The position numbers and the translations under genes were made by a program. A stretch of 64,000 nucleotides of DNA from Podarcis raffonei (taxonomy: Eukaryota; Chordata; Lepidosauria; Squamata; Lacertidae). The stretch is from contig NC_070603.1 of NCBI RefSeq assembly GCF_027172205.1, forward strand, positions 8,792,501-8,856,500, in the 5' to 3' direction. Under the pieces are notes generated by a model. It made no database searches. It was not told the DNA's origin and was given only the letters and a program-made list of their open reading frames with translations. Below, piece by piece: positions 43,541 to 58,820 of this stretch. Each line of letters opens with the position of its first letter. Positions within the stretch are counted from its first letter, which is position 1.

Positions 43541-45300
43541 CATGCAAACAGAATTAGCCCTCGAGGTCTGAACAACTTTTTTTAAAAAAAATCCCTAAGC
43601 TGCGCGGTCACAATTTCAGCAAAAATCTGACGTTCTGCAATTCACTCAAAAATGGTGCCAAACTGTTGAAAACGATCCCCTGACAGGTTTTTCGGTGGAA
43701 AGAGATGGGTTTTTATCATTGAAACAAAATTAGCCCTCGAGGTCTGAACAACATTTTTTTGAAAAAATCCCTAAGCCGCGCGGTCACAATTTCAGCAAAA
43801 ATCTGATGTTCTGCAATTCACTCCAAAATGGTGCCAAACTGTTGCAAACGATCCCCTGACAGGTTTTTCGGTGGAAACAGATGGGTTTTTATCATTGAAA
43901 CAGCATTAGCCCTCGAGGTCTGAACAACATTTTTTTGAAAAAATCCCTAAGCCGCGCGGTCACAATTTCAGCAAAAATCTGACATTCTGCAATTCACTCC
44001 AAAATGGTGCCAAACTGTTGCAAACGATCCCCTGACAGGTTTTTCGGTGGAAACAGATGGGTTTTTATCATTGAAACAAAATTAGCCCTCGAGGTCTGAA
44101 CAACTTTTTTTTGAAAAAATCCCTAAGCCGCGCGGTCACAATTTCAGCAAAAATCTGACGTTCTGCAATTCACTCAAAAATGGTGCCAAACTGTTGCAAA
44201 CGATCCCCTGACAGGTTTTTCGGTGGAAACAGATGGGTTTTTATCATTGAAACAGCATTAGCCCTCAAGGTCTGAACAACTTTTTTTGAAAAAATCCCTA
44301 AGCCGCGTGGTCACAATTTCAGCAAAAATCTGACGTTCTGCAATTCACTCAAAAATGGTGCCAAACTGTTGCAAACGATCCCCTGACAGGTTTTTCGGTG
44401 GAAACAGATGGGTTTTTATCATGCAAACAGAATTAGCCCTCGAGGTCTGAACAACTTTTTTTAAAAAAAATCCCTAAGCTGCGCGGTCACAATTTCAGCA
44501 AAAATCTGACGTTCTGCAATTCACTCAAAAATGGTGCCAAACTGTTGAAAACGATCTCCTGACAGGTTTTTCGGTGGAAAGAGATGGGTTTTTATCATTG
44601 AAACAAAATTAGCCCTCGAGGTCTGAACAACATTTTTTTGAAAAAATCCCTAAGCCGCGCGGTCACAATTTCAGCAAAAATCTGATGTTCTGCAATTCAC
44701 TCCAAAATGGTGCCAAACTGTTGCAAACGATCCCCTGACAGGTTTTTCGGTGGAAACAGATGGGTTTTTATCATTGAAACAGCATTAGCCCTCGAGGTCT
44801 GAACAACATTTTTTTGAAAAAATCCCTAAGCCGCGCGGTCACAATTTCAGCAAAAATCTGACATTCTGCAATTCACTCCAAAATGGTGCCAAACTGTTGC
44901 AAACGATCCCCTGACAGGTTTTTCGGTGGAAACAGATGGGTTTTTATCATTGAAACAAAATTAGCCCTCGAGGTCTGAACAACTTTTTTTTGAAAAAATC
45001 CCTAAGGCGCGCGGTCACAATTTCAGCAAAAATCTGACGTTCTGCAATTCACTCAAAAATGGTGCCAAACTGTTGCAAACGATCCCCTGACAGGTTTTTC
45101 GGTGGAAACAGATGGGTTTTTATCATTGAAACAGCATTAGCCCTCAAGGTCTGAACAACTTTTTTTGAAAAAATCCCTAAGCCGCGTGGTCACAATTTCA
45201 GCAAAAATCTGACGTTCTGCAATTCACTCCAAAATGGTGCCAAACTGTTGCAAACGATCCCCTGACAGGTTTTTCGGTGGAAACAGATGGGTTTTTATCA
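43541..45300. repeat. Five-monomer higher-order repeat in the satellite
   Basis: The same ordered set of variants (ATCATGCAAAC, GTTGAAAACGAT, GGAAAGAGATGG, CTGATGTTCTG, CTGACATTCTG) appears starting at 43541 and again at 44420, 879 bp or five monomers later. Confidence 0.8.
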
Positions 45301-48300
45301 TTGAAACAGAAATACCCCTCGAGGTCTGAACAACTTTTTTTTGAAGAAATCCCTAAGCCGCGCGGTCACAATTTCAGCAAAAATCTGACGTTCTGCAATT
45401 CACTCAAAAATGGTGCCAAACTGTTGCAAACGATCCCCTGGCAGGTTTTTCGGTGGAAACAGATGGGTTTTTATCATTGAAACAAAATTAGCCCTCGAGG
45501 TCTGAACAACTTTTTTTTGAAAAAATCCCTAAGCCGCGCGGTCACAATTTCAGCAAAAATCTGACGTTCTGCAATTCACTCAAAAATGGTGCCAAACTGT
45601 TGCAAACGATCCCCTGACAGGTTTTTCGGTGGAAACAGATGGGTTTTTATCATTGAAACAGAATTAGCCCTCGAGGTCTGAACAACATTTTTTTAAAAAA
45701 ATCCCTAAGCCGCGCGGTCACAATTTCAGCAAAAATCTGACGTTCTGCAATTCACTCCAAAATGGTGCCAAACTGTTGCAAACGATCCCCTGACAGGTTT
45801 TTCGGTGGAAACAGATGGGTTTTTATCATGCAAACAGAATTAGCCCTCGAGGTCTGAACAACTTTTTAAAAAAAAAATCCCTAAGCTGCGCGGTCACAAT
45901 TTCAGCAAAAATCTGACGTTCTGCAATTCACTCAAAAATGGTGCCAAACTGTTGCAAACGATCCCCTGACAGGTTTTTCGGTGGAAACAGATGGGTTTTT
46001 ATCATTGAAACAGAATTAGCCCTCGAGGTCTGAACAACTTTTTTTAAAAAAAAATCCCTAAGCCGCGCGGTCACAATTTCAGCAAAAATCTGACGTTCTG
46101 CAATTCACTCAAAAATGGTGCCAAACTGTTGAAAACGATCCCCTGACAGGTTTTTCGGTGGAAAGAGATGGGTTTTTATCATTGAAACAAAATTAGCCCT
46201 CGAGGTCTGAACAACATTTTTTTGAAGAAATCCCTAAGCCGCGCGGTCACAATTTCAGCAAAAATCTGACGTTCTGCAATTCACTCCAAAATGGTGCCAA
46301 ACTGTTGCAAACGATCCCCTGACAGGTTTTTCGGTGGAAACAGATGGGTTTTTATCATTGAAACAGCATTAGCCCTCGAGGTCTGAACAACATTTTTTTT
46401 AAAAAATCCCTAAGCTGCGCGGTCACAATTTCAGCAAAAATCTGACGTTCTGCAATTCACTCCAAAATGGTGCCAAACTGTTGCAAACGATCCCCTGACA
46501 GGTTTTTCGGTGGAAACAGATGGGTTTTTATCATTGAAACAGCATTAGCCCTCGAGGTCTGAACAACATTTTTTTTAAAAAATCCCTAAGCCGCGCGGTC
46601 ACAATTTCAGCAAAAATCTGACATTCTGCAATTCACTCCAAAATGGTGCCAAACTGTTGCAAACGATCCCCTGACAGGTTTTTCGGTGGAAACAGATGGG
46701 TTTTTATCATTGAAACAAAATTAGCCCTCGAGGTCTGAACAACTTTTTTTTGAAAAAATCCCTAAGGCGCGCGGTCACAATTTCAGCAAAAATCTGACGT
46801 TCTGCAATTCACTCAAAAATGGTGCCAAACTGTTGCAAACGATCCCCTGACAGGTTTTTTGGTGGAAACAGATGGGTTTTTATCATTGAAACAGAATTAG
46901 CCCTCGAGGTCTGAACAACATTTTTTTAAAAAAATCCCTAAGCCGCGCGGTCACAATTTCAGCAAAAATCTGACGTTCTGCAATTCACTCCAAAATGGTG
47001 CCAAACTGTTGCAAACGATCCCCTGACAGGTTTTTCGGTGGAAACAGATGGGTTTTTATCATTGAAACAGAATTAGCCCTCGAGATCTGAACAACTTTTT
47101 TTTGAAAAAATCCCTAAGCCGCACAATTTCAGCAAAAATCTGACGTTCTGCAATTCACTCAAAAATGGTGCCAAACTGTTGCAAACGATCCCCTGACAGG
47201 TTTTTCGGTGGAAAGAGATGGGATTTTATCATTGAAACAGAATTAGCCCTCGAGGTCTGAACAACTTTTTTAAAAAAAAATCCCTAAGAAGCGCGGTCAC
47301 AATTTCAGCAAAAATCTGACGTTCTGCAATTCACTCAAAAATGGTGCCAAACTGTTGCAAACGATCCCCTGACAGGTTTTTCGGTGGAAACAGATGGGTT
47401 TTTATCATGCAAACAGAATTAGCCCTCGAGGTCTGAACAACTTTTTAAAAAAAAAATCCCTAAGCTGCGCGGTCACAATTTCAGCAAAAATCTGACGTTC
47501 TGCAATTCACTCAAAAATGGTGCCAAACTGTTGCAAACGATCCCCTGACAGGTTTTTCGGTGGAAACAGATGGGTTTTTATCATTGAAACAGAATTAGCC
47601 CTCGAGGTCTGAACAACTTTTTTTTAAAAAAAATCCCTAAGCCGCGCGGTCACAATTTCAGCAAAAATCTGACGTTCTGCAATTCACTCAAAAATGGTGC
47701 CAAACTGTTGAAAACGATCCCCTGACAGGTTTTTCGGTGGAAAGAGATGGGTTTTTATCATTGAAACAAAATTAGCCCTCGAGGTCTGAACAACATTTTT
47801 TTGAAAAAATCCCTAAGCCGCGCGGTCACAATTTCAGCAAAAATCTGACGTTCTGCAATTCACTCCAAAATGGTGCCAAACTGTTGCAAACGATCCCCTG
47901 ACAGGTTTTCCGGTGGAAACAGATGGGTTTTTATCATTGAAACAGAAATACCCCTCGAGGTCTGAACAACTTTTTTTTGAAGAAATCCCTAAGCCGCGCG
48001 GTCACAATTTCAGCAAAAATCTGACGTTCTGCAATTCACTCCAAAATGGTGCCAAACTGTTGCAAACGATCCCCTGACAGGTTTTTCGGTGGAAACAGAT
48101 GGGTTTTTATCATTGAAACAAAATTAGCCCTCGAGGTCTGAACAACTTTTTTTTGAAAAAATCCCTAAGCCGCGCGGTCACAATTTCAGCAAAAATCTGA
48201 CGTTCTGCAATTCACTCAAAAATGGTGCCAAACTGTTGCAAACGATCCCCTGACAGGTTTTTCGGTGGAAACAGATGGGTTTTTATCATGCAATCAGAAT

Positions 48301-48670
48301 TAGCCCTCGAGGTCTGAACAACTTTTTTAAAAAAAAATCCCTAAGCCGCGCGGTCACAATTTCAGCAAAAATCTGACGTTCTGCAATTCACTCAAAAATG
48401 GTGCCAAACTGTTGCAAACGATCCCCTGACAGGTTTTTCGGTGGAAACAGATGGGTTTTTATCATTGAAACAGAATTAGCCCTCGAGATCTGAACAACTT
48501 TTTTTTGAAAAAATCCCTAAGCCGCGCGGTCACAATTTCAGCAAAAATCTGACGTTCTGCAATTCACTCAAAAATGGTGCCAAACTGTTGCAAACGATCC
48601 CCTGACAGGTTTTTCGGTGGAAACAGATGGGTTTTTATCATTGAAACAGAAATACCCCTCGAGGTCTGAA

Positions 48671-51600
48671 CAACTATTTTTTAAAAAAAACCGTAAGCCG
48701 CGCGGTCACAATTTCAGCAAAAATCTGACGTTCTGCAATTCACTCCAAAATGGTGCCAAACTGTTGCAAATGATCCCCTGAAAGGTTTTTCGGTGGAAAC
48801 AGATGGGTTTTTATCATGGAAACAGAATTAGCCCTCGAGGTCTGAACAACTTTTTTTTGAAAAAATCCCTAAGCCGCGCGGTCACAATCTCAACAAAAAT
48901 CTGACGTTCTGCAATTCACTCAAAAATGGTGCCAAACTGTTGCAAACGATCCCCTGACAGGTTTTTCGGTGGAAACAGATGGGTTTTTATCATTGAAACA
49001 GAAATACCCCTCGAGGTCTGAACAACTTTTTTTTGAAGAAATCCCTAAGCCGCGCGGTCACAATTTCAGCAAAAATCTGACGTTCTGCAATTCACTCAAA
49101 AATGGTGCCAAACTGTTGCAAACGATCCCCTGACAGGTTTTTCGGTGGAAACAGGTGGGTTTTTATCATTGAAACAGAATTAGCCCTCGAGGTCTGAACA
49201 ACTTTTTTTTGAAAAAATCCCTAAGCCGCGCGGTCACAATTTCAGCAAAAATCTGACTTTCTGCAATTCACTCCAAAATGGTGCCAAAGTGTTGCAAGTG
49301 ATCCCCTGAAAGGTTTTTGGGTGGAAACAGATGGGTTTTTATCATTGAAACAGAATTAGCCCTCGAGGTCTGAACAACTTTTTTTTGAAGAAATCCCTAA
49401 GCCGCGCGGTCACAATTTCAGCAAAAATCTGACGTTCTGCAATTCACTCAAAAATGGTGCCAAACTGTTGAAAACGATCCCCTGACAGGTTTTTCGGTGG
49501 AAACAGATGGGTTTTTATCATTGAAACAGAATTAGCCCTCGAGATCTGAACAACTTTTTTTTGAAAAAATCCCTAAGCCGCGCGGTCACAATTTCAGCAA
49601 AAATCTGACGTTCTGCAATTCACTCAAAAATGGTGCTAAACTGTTGCAAACGATCCCCTGACAGGTTTTTCGGTGGAAACAGATGGTTTTTATCATTGAA
49701 ACAGAATTAGCCCTCGAGGTCTGAACAACTTTTTTTTAAAAAAAACCGTAAGCCGCGCGGTCACAATTTCAGCAAAAATCTGACGTTCTGCAATTCACTC
49801 CAAAATGGTGCCAAACTGTTGCAAACGATCCCCTGACAGGTTTTTCGGTGGAAACAGATGGGTTTTTATCATTGAAACAAAATTAGCCCTCGAGGTCTGA
49901 ACAACTTTTTTTTGAAGAAATCCCTAAGCCGCGCGGTCACAATTTCAGCAAAAATCTGACGTTCTGCAATTCACTCAAAAATGGTGCCAAACTGTTGCAA
50001 ACGATCCCCTGACAGGTTTTTCGGTGGAAACAGATGGGTTTTTATCATTGAAACAGAATTAGCCCTCGAGGTCTGAACAACTTTTTTTTAAAAAAATCCC
50101 TAAGCCGCGTGGTCACAATTTCAGCAAAAATCTGACGTTCTGCAATTCACTCCAAAATGGTGCCAAACTGTTGCAAACGATCCCCTGACAGGTTTTTCGG
50201 TGGAAACAGATGGGTTTTTATCATTGAAACAGAATTAGCCCTCGAGATCTGAACAACTTTTTTTTGAAAAAATCCCTAAGCCGCGCGGTCACAATTTCAG
50301 CAAAAATCTGACGTTCTGCAATTCACTCCAAAATGGTGCCAAACTGTTGCAAACGATCCCCTGACAGGTTTTCCGGTGGAAACAGATGGGTTTTTATCAT
50401 TGAAACAGAAATACCCCTCGAGGTCTGAACAACTTTTTTTTGAAGAAATCCCTAAGCCGCGCGGTCACAATTTCAGCAAAAATCTGACGTTCTGCAATTC
50501 ACTCCAAAATGGTGCCAAACTGTTGCAAACGATCCCCTGACAGGTTTTTCGGTGGAAACAGATGGGTTTTTATCATTGAAACAAAATTAGCCCTCGAGGT
50601 CTGAACAACTTTTTTTTGAAAAAATCCCTAAGCCGCGCGGTCACAATTTCAGCAAAAATCTGACGTTCTGCAATTCACTCAAAAATGGTGCCAAACTGTT
50701 GCAAACGATCCCCTGACAGGTTTTTCGGTGGAAACAGATGGGTTTTTATCATGCAATCAGAATTAGCCCTCGAGGTCTGAACAACTTTTTTAAAAAAAAA
50801 TCCCTAAGCCGCGCGGTCACAATTTCAGCAAAAATCTGACGTTCTGCAATTCACTCAAAAATGGTGCCAAACTGTTGCAAACGATCCCCTGACAGGTTTT
50901 TCGGTGGAAACAGATGGGTTTTTATCATTGAAACAGAATTAGCCCTCGAGATCTGAACAACTTTTTTTTGAAAAAATCCCTAAGCCGCGCGGTCACAATT
51001 TCAGCAAAAATCTGACGTTCTGCAATTCACTCAAAAATGGTGCCAAACTGTTGCAAACGATCCCCTGACAGGTTTTTCGGTGGAAACAGATGGGTTTTTA
51101 TCATGCAATCAGAATTAGCCCTCGAGGTCTGAACAACTTTTTTAAAAAAAAATCCCTAAGCCGCGCGGTCACAATTTCAGCAAAAATCTGACGTTCTGCA
51201 ATTCACTCAAAAATGGTGCCAAACTGTTGCAAACGATCCCCTGACAGGTTTTTCGGTGGAAACAGATGGGTTTTTATCATTGAAACAGAAATACCCCTCG
51301 AGGTCTGAACAACTATTTTTTAAAAAAAACCGTAAGCCGCGCGGTCACAATTTCAGCAAAAATCTGACGTTCTGCAATTCACTCCAAAATGGTGCCAAAC
51401 TGTTGCAAATGATCCCCTGAAAGGTTTTTCGGTGGAAACAGATGGGTTTTTATCATGGAAACAGAATTAGCCCTCGAGGTCTGAACAACTTTTTTTTGAA
51501 AAAATCCCTAAGCCGCGCGGTCACAATCTCAACAAAAATCTGACGTTCTGCAATTCACTCAAAAATGGTGCCAAACTGTTGCAAACGATCCCCTGACAGG

Positions 51601-54600
51601 TTTTTCGGTGGAAACAGATGGGTTTTTATCATTGAAACAGAAATACCCCTCGAGGTCTGAACAACTTTTTTTTGAAGAAATCCCTAAGCCGCGCGGTCAC
51701 AATTTCAGCAAAAATCTGACGTTCTGCAATTCACTCAAAAATGGTGCCAAACTGTTGCAAACGATCCCCTGACAGGTTTTTCGGTGGAAACAGGTGGGTT
51801 TTTATCATTGAAACAGAATTAGCCCTCGAGGTCTGAACAACTTTTTTTTGAAAAAATCCCTAAGCCGCGCGGTCACAATTTCAGCAAAAATCTGACTTTC
51901 TGCAATTCACTCCAAAATGGTGCCAAAGTGTTGCAAGTGATCCCCTGAAAGGTTTTTGGGTGGAAACAGATGGGTTTTTATCATTGAAACAGAATTAGCC
52001 CTCGAGGTCTGAACAACTTTTTTTTGAAGAAATCCCTAAGCCGCGCGGTCACAATTTCAGCAAAAATCTGACGTTCTGCAATTCACTCAAAAATGGTGCC
52101 AAACTGTTGAAAACGATCCCCTGACAGGTTTTTCGGTGGAAACAGATGGGTTTTTATCATTGAAACAGAATTAGCCCTCGAGATCTGAACAACTTTTTTT
52201 TGAAAAAATCCCTAAGCCGCGCGGTCACAATTTCAGCAAAAATCTGACGTTCTGCAATTCACTCAAAAATGGTGCTAAACTGTTGCAAACGATCCCCTGA
52301 CAGGTTTTTCGGTGGAAACAGATGGTTTTTATCATTGAAACAGAATTAGCCCTCGAGGTCTGAACAACTTTTTTTTAAAAAAAACCGTAAGCCGCGCGGT
52401 CACAATTTCAGCAAAAATCTGACGTTCTGCAATTCACTCCAAAATGGTGCCAAACTGTTGCAAACGATCCCCTGAAAGGTTTTTCGGTGGAAACAGATGG
52501 GTTTTTATCATGGAAACAGAATTAGCCCTCGAGGTCTGAACAACTTTTTTTTGAAAAAATCCCTAAGCCGCGCGGTCACAATCTCAACAAAAATCTGACG
52601 TTCTGCAATTCACTCAAAAATGGTGCTAACTGTTGCAAACGATCCCCTGACAGGTTTTTCGGTGGAAACAGATGGGTTTTTATCATTGAAACAGAATTAG
52701 CCCTCGAGGTCTGAACAACTTTTTTTTAAAAAAACCCCTAAGCCGCGCGGTCACAATTTCAGCAAAAATCTGACGTTCTGCAATTCACTCAGAAATGGTG
52801 CTAAACTGTTGCAAACGATCCCCTGACAGGTTTTTCGGTGGAAACAGATGGTTTTTATCATTGAACCAGAAATACGCCTCGAGGTCTGAACAACTTTTTT
52901 TTGAAAAAAATCCCTAAGCCGCGCGGTCACAATTTCAGCAAAAATCTGACGTTCTGCAATTCACTCAAAAATGGTGCCAAACTGTTGCAAACGATCCCCT
53001 GACAGGTTTTTCGGTGGAAAGAGATGGGATTTTATCATTGAAACAGAATTAGCCCTCGAGGTCTGAACAACTTTTTTAAAAAAAAATCCCTAAGCCGCGC
53101 GGTCACAATTTCAGCAAAAATCTGACGTTCTGCAATTCACTCAAAAATGGTGCCAAACTGTTGCAAACGATCCCCTGACAGGTTTTTCGGTGGAAACAGA
53201 TGGGTTTTTATCATGCAAACAGAATTAGCCCTCGAGGTCTGAACAACTTTTTAAAAAAAAAATCCCTAAGCTGCGCGGTCACAATTTCAGCAAAAATCTG
53301 ACGTTCTGCAATTCACTCAAAAATGGTGCCAAACTGTTGCAAACGATCCCCTGACAGGTTTTTCGGTGGAAACAGATGGGTTTTTATCATTGAAACAGAA
53401 TTAGCCCTCGAGGTCTGAACAACTTTTTTTTAAAAAAAATCCCTAAGCCGCGCGGTCACAATTTCAGCAAAAATCTGACGTTCTGCAATTCACTCAAAAA
53501 TGGTGCCAAACTGTTGAAAACGATCCCCTGACAGGTTTTTCGGTGGAAAGAGATGGGTTTTTATCATTGAAACAAAATTAGCCCTCAAGGTCTGAACAAC
53601 ATTTTTTTGAAAAAATCCCTAAGCCGCGCGGTCACAATTTCAGCAAAAATCTGATGTTCTGCAATTCACTCCAAAATGGTGCCAAACTGTTGCAAACGAT
53701 CCCCTGACAGGTTTTTCGGTGGAAACAGATGGGTTTTTATCATTAAAACAGCATTAGCCCTCGAGGTCTGAACAACATTTTTTTGAAAAAATCCCTAAGC
53801 CGCGCGGTCACAATTTCAGCAAAAATCTGACATTCTGCAATTCACTCCAAAATGGTGCCAAACTGTTGCAAACGATCCCCTGACAGGTTTTTCGGTGGAA
53901 ACAGATGGGTTTTTATCATTGAAACAAAATTAGCCCTCGAGGTCTGAACAACTTTTTTTTGAAGAAATCCCTAAGCCGCGCGGTCACAATTTCAGCAAAA
54001 ATCTGACGTTCTGCAATTCACTCAAAAATGGTGCCAAACTGTTGCAAACGATCCCCTGACAGGTTTTTCGGTGGAAACAGATGGGTTTTTATCATTGAAA
54101 CAGAATTAGCCCTCGAGGTCTGAACAACTTTTTTTTAAAAAAATCCCTAAGCCGCGTGGTCACAATTTCAGCAAAAATCTGACGTTCTGCAATTCACTCC
54201 AAAATGGTGCCAAACTGTTGCAAACGATCCCCTGACAGGTTTTTCGGTGGAAACAGATGGGTTTTTATCATTGAAACAGAATTAGCCCTCGAGATCTGAA
54301 CAACTTTTTTTTGAAAAAATCCCTAATCCGCGCGGTCACAATTTCAGCAAAAATCTGACGTTCTGCAATTCACTCCAAAATGGTGCCAAACTGTTGCAAA
54401 CGATCCCCTGACAGGTTTTCCGGTGGAAACAGATGGGTTTTTATCATTGAAACAGAAATACCCCTCGAGGTCTGAACAACTTTTTTTTGAAGAAATCCCT
54501 AAGCCGCGCGGTCACAATTTCAGCAAAAATCTGACGTTCTGCAATTCACTCCAAAATGGTGCCAAACTGTTGCAAACGATCCCCTGACAGGTTTTTCGGT

Positions 54601-57100
54601 GGAAACAGATGGGTTTTTATCATTGAAACAAAATTAGCCCTCGAGGTCTGAACAACTTTTTTTTGAAAAAATCCCTAAGCCGCGCGGTCACAATTTCAGC
54701 AAAAATCTGACGTTCTGCAATTCACTCAAAAATGGTGCCAAACTGTTGCAAACGATCCCCTGACAGGTTTTTCGGTGGAAACAGATGGGTTTTTATCATG
54801 CAAACAGAATTAGCCCTCGAGGTCTGAACAACTTTTTAAAAAAAAAATCCCTAAGCCGCGCGGTCACAATTTCAGCAAAAATCTGACGTTCTGCAATTCA
54901 CTCAAAAATGGTGCCAAACTGTTGCAAACGATCCCCTGACAGGTTTTTCGGTGGAAACAGATGGGTTTTTATCATTGAAACAGAATTAGCCCTCGAGATC
55001 TGAACAACTTTTTTTTGAAAAAATCCCTAAGCCGCGCGGTCACAATTTCAGCAAAAATCTGACGTTCTGCAATTCACTCAAAAATGGTGCCAAACTGTTG
55101 CAAACGATCCCCTGACAGGTTTTTCGGTGGAAAGAGATGGGTTTTTATCATTGAAACAGAATTAGCCCTCGAGGTCTGAACAACTATTTTTTAAAAAAAA
55201 CCGTAAGCCGCGCGGTCACAATTTCAGCAAAAATCTGACGTTCTGCAATTCACTCCAAAATGGTGCCAAACTGTTGCAAACGATCCCCTGAAAGGTTTTT
55301 CGGTGGAAACAGATGGGTTTTTATCATGGAAACAGAATTAGCCCTCGAGGTCTGAACAACTTTTTTTTGAAAAAATCCCTAAGCCGCGCGGTCACAATCT
55401 CAACAAAAATCTGACGTTCTGCAATTCACTCAAAAATGGTGCCAAACTGTTGCAAACGATCCCCTGACAGGTTTTTCGGTGGAAACAGATGGGTTTTTAT
55501 CATTGAAACAGAAATACCCCTCGAGGTCTGAACAACTTTTTTTTGAAGAAATCCCTAAGCCGCGCGGTCACAATTTCAGCAAAAATCTGACGTTCTGCAA
55601 TTCACTCAAAAATGGTGCCAAACTGTTGCAAACGATCCCCTGACAGGTTTTTCGGTGGAAACAGGTGGGTTTTTATCATTGAAACAGAATTAGCCCTCGA
55701 GGTCTGAACAACTTTTTTTTGAAAAAATCCCTAAGCCGCGCGGTCACAATTTCAGCAAAAATCTGACTTTCTGCAATTCACTCCAAAATGGTGCCAAAGT
55801 GTTGCAAGTGATCCCCTGAAAGGTTTTTGGGTGGAAACAGATGGGTTTTTATCATTGAAACAGAATTAGCCCTCGAGGTCTGAACAACTTTTTTTTGAAG
55901 AAATCCCTAAGCCGCGCGGTCACAATTTCAGCAAAAATCTGACGTTCTGCAATTCACTCCAAAATGGTGCCAAACTGTTGAAAACGATCCCCTGACAGGT
56001 TTTTCGGTGGAAACAGATGGGTTTTTATCATTGAAACAGAATTAGCCCTCGAGATCTGAACAACTTTTTTTTGAAAAAATCCCTAAGCCGCGCGGTCACA
56101 ATTTCAGCAAAAATCTGACGTTCTGCAATTCACTCAAAAATGGTGCTAAACTGTTGCAAACGATCCCCTGACAGGTTTTTCGGTGGAAACAGATGGTTTT
56201 TATCATTGAAACAGAATTAGCCCTCGAGGTCTGAACAACTTTTTTTTGAAGAAATCCCTAAGCCGCGCGGTCACAATTTCAGCAAAAATCTGACGTTCTG
56301 CAATTCACTCCAAAATGGTGCCAAACTGTTGCAAACGATCCCCTGAAAGGTTTTTCGGTGGAAACAGATGGGTTTTTATCATGGAAACAGAATTAGCCCT
56401 CGAGGTCTGAACAACTTTTTTTTGAAAAAATCCCTAAGCCGCGCGGTCACAATCTCAACAAAAATCTGACGTTCTGCAATTCACTCAAAAATGGTGCCAA
56501 ACTGTTGCAAACGATCCCCTGACAGGTTTTTCGGTGGAAACAGATGGGTTTTTATCATTGAAACAGAAATACCCCTCGAGGTCTGAACAACTTTTTTTTG
56601 AAGAAATCCCTAAGCCGCGCGGTCACAATTTCAGCAAAAATCTGACGTTCTGCAATTCACTCAAAAATGGTGCCAAACTGTTGCAAACGATCCCCTGACA
56701 GGTTTTTCGGTGGAAACAGGTGGGTTTTTATCATTGAAACAGAATTAGCCCTCGAGGTCTGAACAACTTTTTTTTGAAAAAATCCCTAAGCCGCGCGGTC
56801 ACAATTTCAGCAAAAATCTGACTTTCTGCAATTCACTCCAAAATGGTGCCAAAGTGTTGCAAGTGATCCCCTGAAAGGTTTTTGGGTGGAAACAGATGGG
56901 TTTTTATCATTGAAACAGAATTAGCCCTCGAGGTCTGAACAACTTTTTTTTGAAGAAATCCCTAAGCCGCGCGGTCACAATTTCAGCAAAAATCTGACGT
57001 TCTGCAATTCACTCAAAAATGGTGCCAAACTGTTGAAAACGATCCCCTGACAGGTTTTTCGGTGGAAACAGATGGGTTTTTATCATTGAAACAGAATTAG
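48671..57100. repeat. Long higher-order repeat domain (15, 22 and 6 monomers)
   Basis: The variant AACTATTTTTTAAAAAAAAC occurs at 48671, 51310 and 55181; GTGTTGCAAGTGATCC occurs at 49289, 51928, 55799 and 56854. Spacings of 2639, 3871 and 1055 bp equal 15, 22 and 6 monomers, and both markers give the same first two spacings. Confidence 0.8.
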
Positions 57101-58820
57101 CCCTCGAGATCTGAACAACTTTTTTTTGAAAAAATCCCTAAGCCGCGCGGTCACAATTTCAGCAAAAATCTGACGTTCTGCAAATCACTCAAAAATGGTG
57201 CCAAACTGTTGCAAACGATCCCCTGACAGGTTTTTCGGTGGAAACAGGTGGGTTTTAATCATTGAAACAGAATTAGCCCTCGAGGTCTGAACAACTTTTT
57301 TTTAAAAAAATCCCTAAGCCGCGCGGTCACAATTTCAGCAAAAATCTGACGTTCTGCAATTCACTCAAAAATGGTGCTAAACTGTTGCAAACGATCCCCT
57401 GACAGGTTTTTCGGTGGAAACAGATGGGTTTTTATCATTGAAACAGAATTAGCCCTCGAGATCTGAACAACTTTTTTAAAAAAAAAATCCCTAAGCCGCG
57501 CGGTCACAATTTCAGCAAAAATCTGACGTTCTGCAATTCACTCAAAAATGGTGCCAAACTGTTGCAAACGATCCCCTGACAGGTTTTTCGGTGGAAACAG
57601 ATGGGTTTTTATCATTGAAACAGAATTAGCCCTCGAGGTCTGAACAACTTTTTTTAAAAAAACTCCCTAAGCCGCGCGGTCACAATTTCAGCACAAATCT
57701 GACGTTCTGCAATTCACTCAAAAACGGTGCCAAACTGTTGCAAACGATCCCCTGACAGGTTTTTCGGTGGAAACAGATGGGTTTTTATCATTGAAACAGA
57801 ATTAGCCCTTGAGGTCTGAACAACTTTTTTTTGAAGAAATCCCTAAGCCGCGCGGTCACAATTTCAGCAAAAATCTGACGTTCTGCAATTCACTCCAAAA
57901 TGGTGCCAAACTGTTGCAAACGATCCCCTGACAGGTTTTTCGGTGGAAACAGATGGGTTTTTATCATTGAAACAGAATTAGCCCTCGAGGTCTGAACAAC
58001 TTTTTTTTAAAAAAACCCCTAAGCCGCGCGGTCACAATTTCAGCAAAAATCTGACGTTCCGCAATTCACTCAGAAATGGTGCTAAACTGTTGCAAACGAT
58101 CCCCTGACAGGTTTTTCGGTGGAAACAGATGGTTTTTATCATTGAAACAGAATTAGCCCTCGAGGTCTGAACAACTTTTTTTTGAAAAAAATCCCTAAGC
58201 CGCGCGGTCACAATTTCAGCAAAAATCTGACGTTCTGCAATTCACTCAAAAATGGTGCCAAACTGTTGCAAACGATCCCCTGACAGGTTTTTCGGTGGAA
58301 ACAGATGGGTTTTTATCATTGAAACAGAATTAGCCCTCGAGGTCTGAACAACTTTTTTAAAAAAAAAATCCCTAAGCCGCGCGGTCACAATTTCAGCAAA
58401 AATCTGACGTTCTGCAATTCACTCAAAAATGGTGCCAAACTGTTGAAAACGATCCCCTGACAGGTTTTTCGGTGGAAACAGATGGGTTTTTATCATTGAA
58501 ACAGAATTAGCCCTCGAGATCTGAAAAACTTTTTTTTGAAAAAATCCCTAAGCCGCGCGGTCACAATTTCAGCAAAAATCTGACGTTCTGCAATTCACTC
58601 CAAAATGGTGCCAAACTGTTGCAAACGATCCCCTGACAGGTTTTTCGGTGGAAACAGATGGGTTTTTATCATTGAAACAGAATTAGCCCTCGAGGTCTGA
58701 ACAACTTTTTTTTAAAAAAATCCCTAAGCCGCGCGGTCACAATTTCAGCAAAAATCTGACGTTCTGCAATTCACTCAAAAATGGTGCCAAACTGTTGAAA
58801 ACGATCCCCTGACAGGTTTT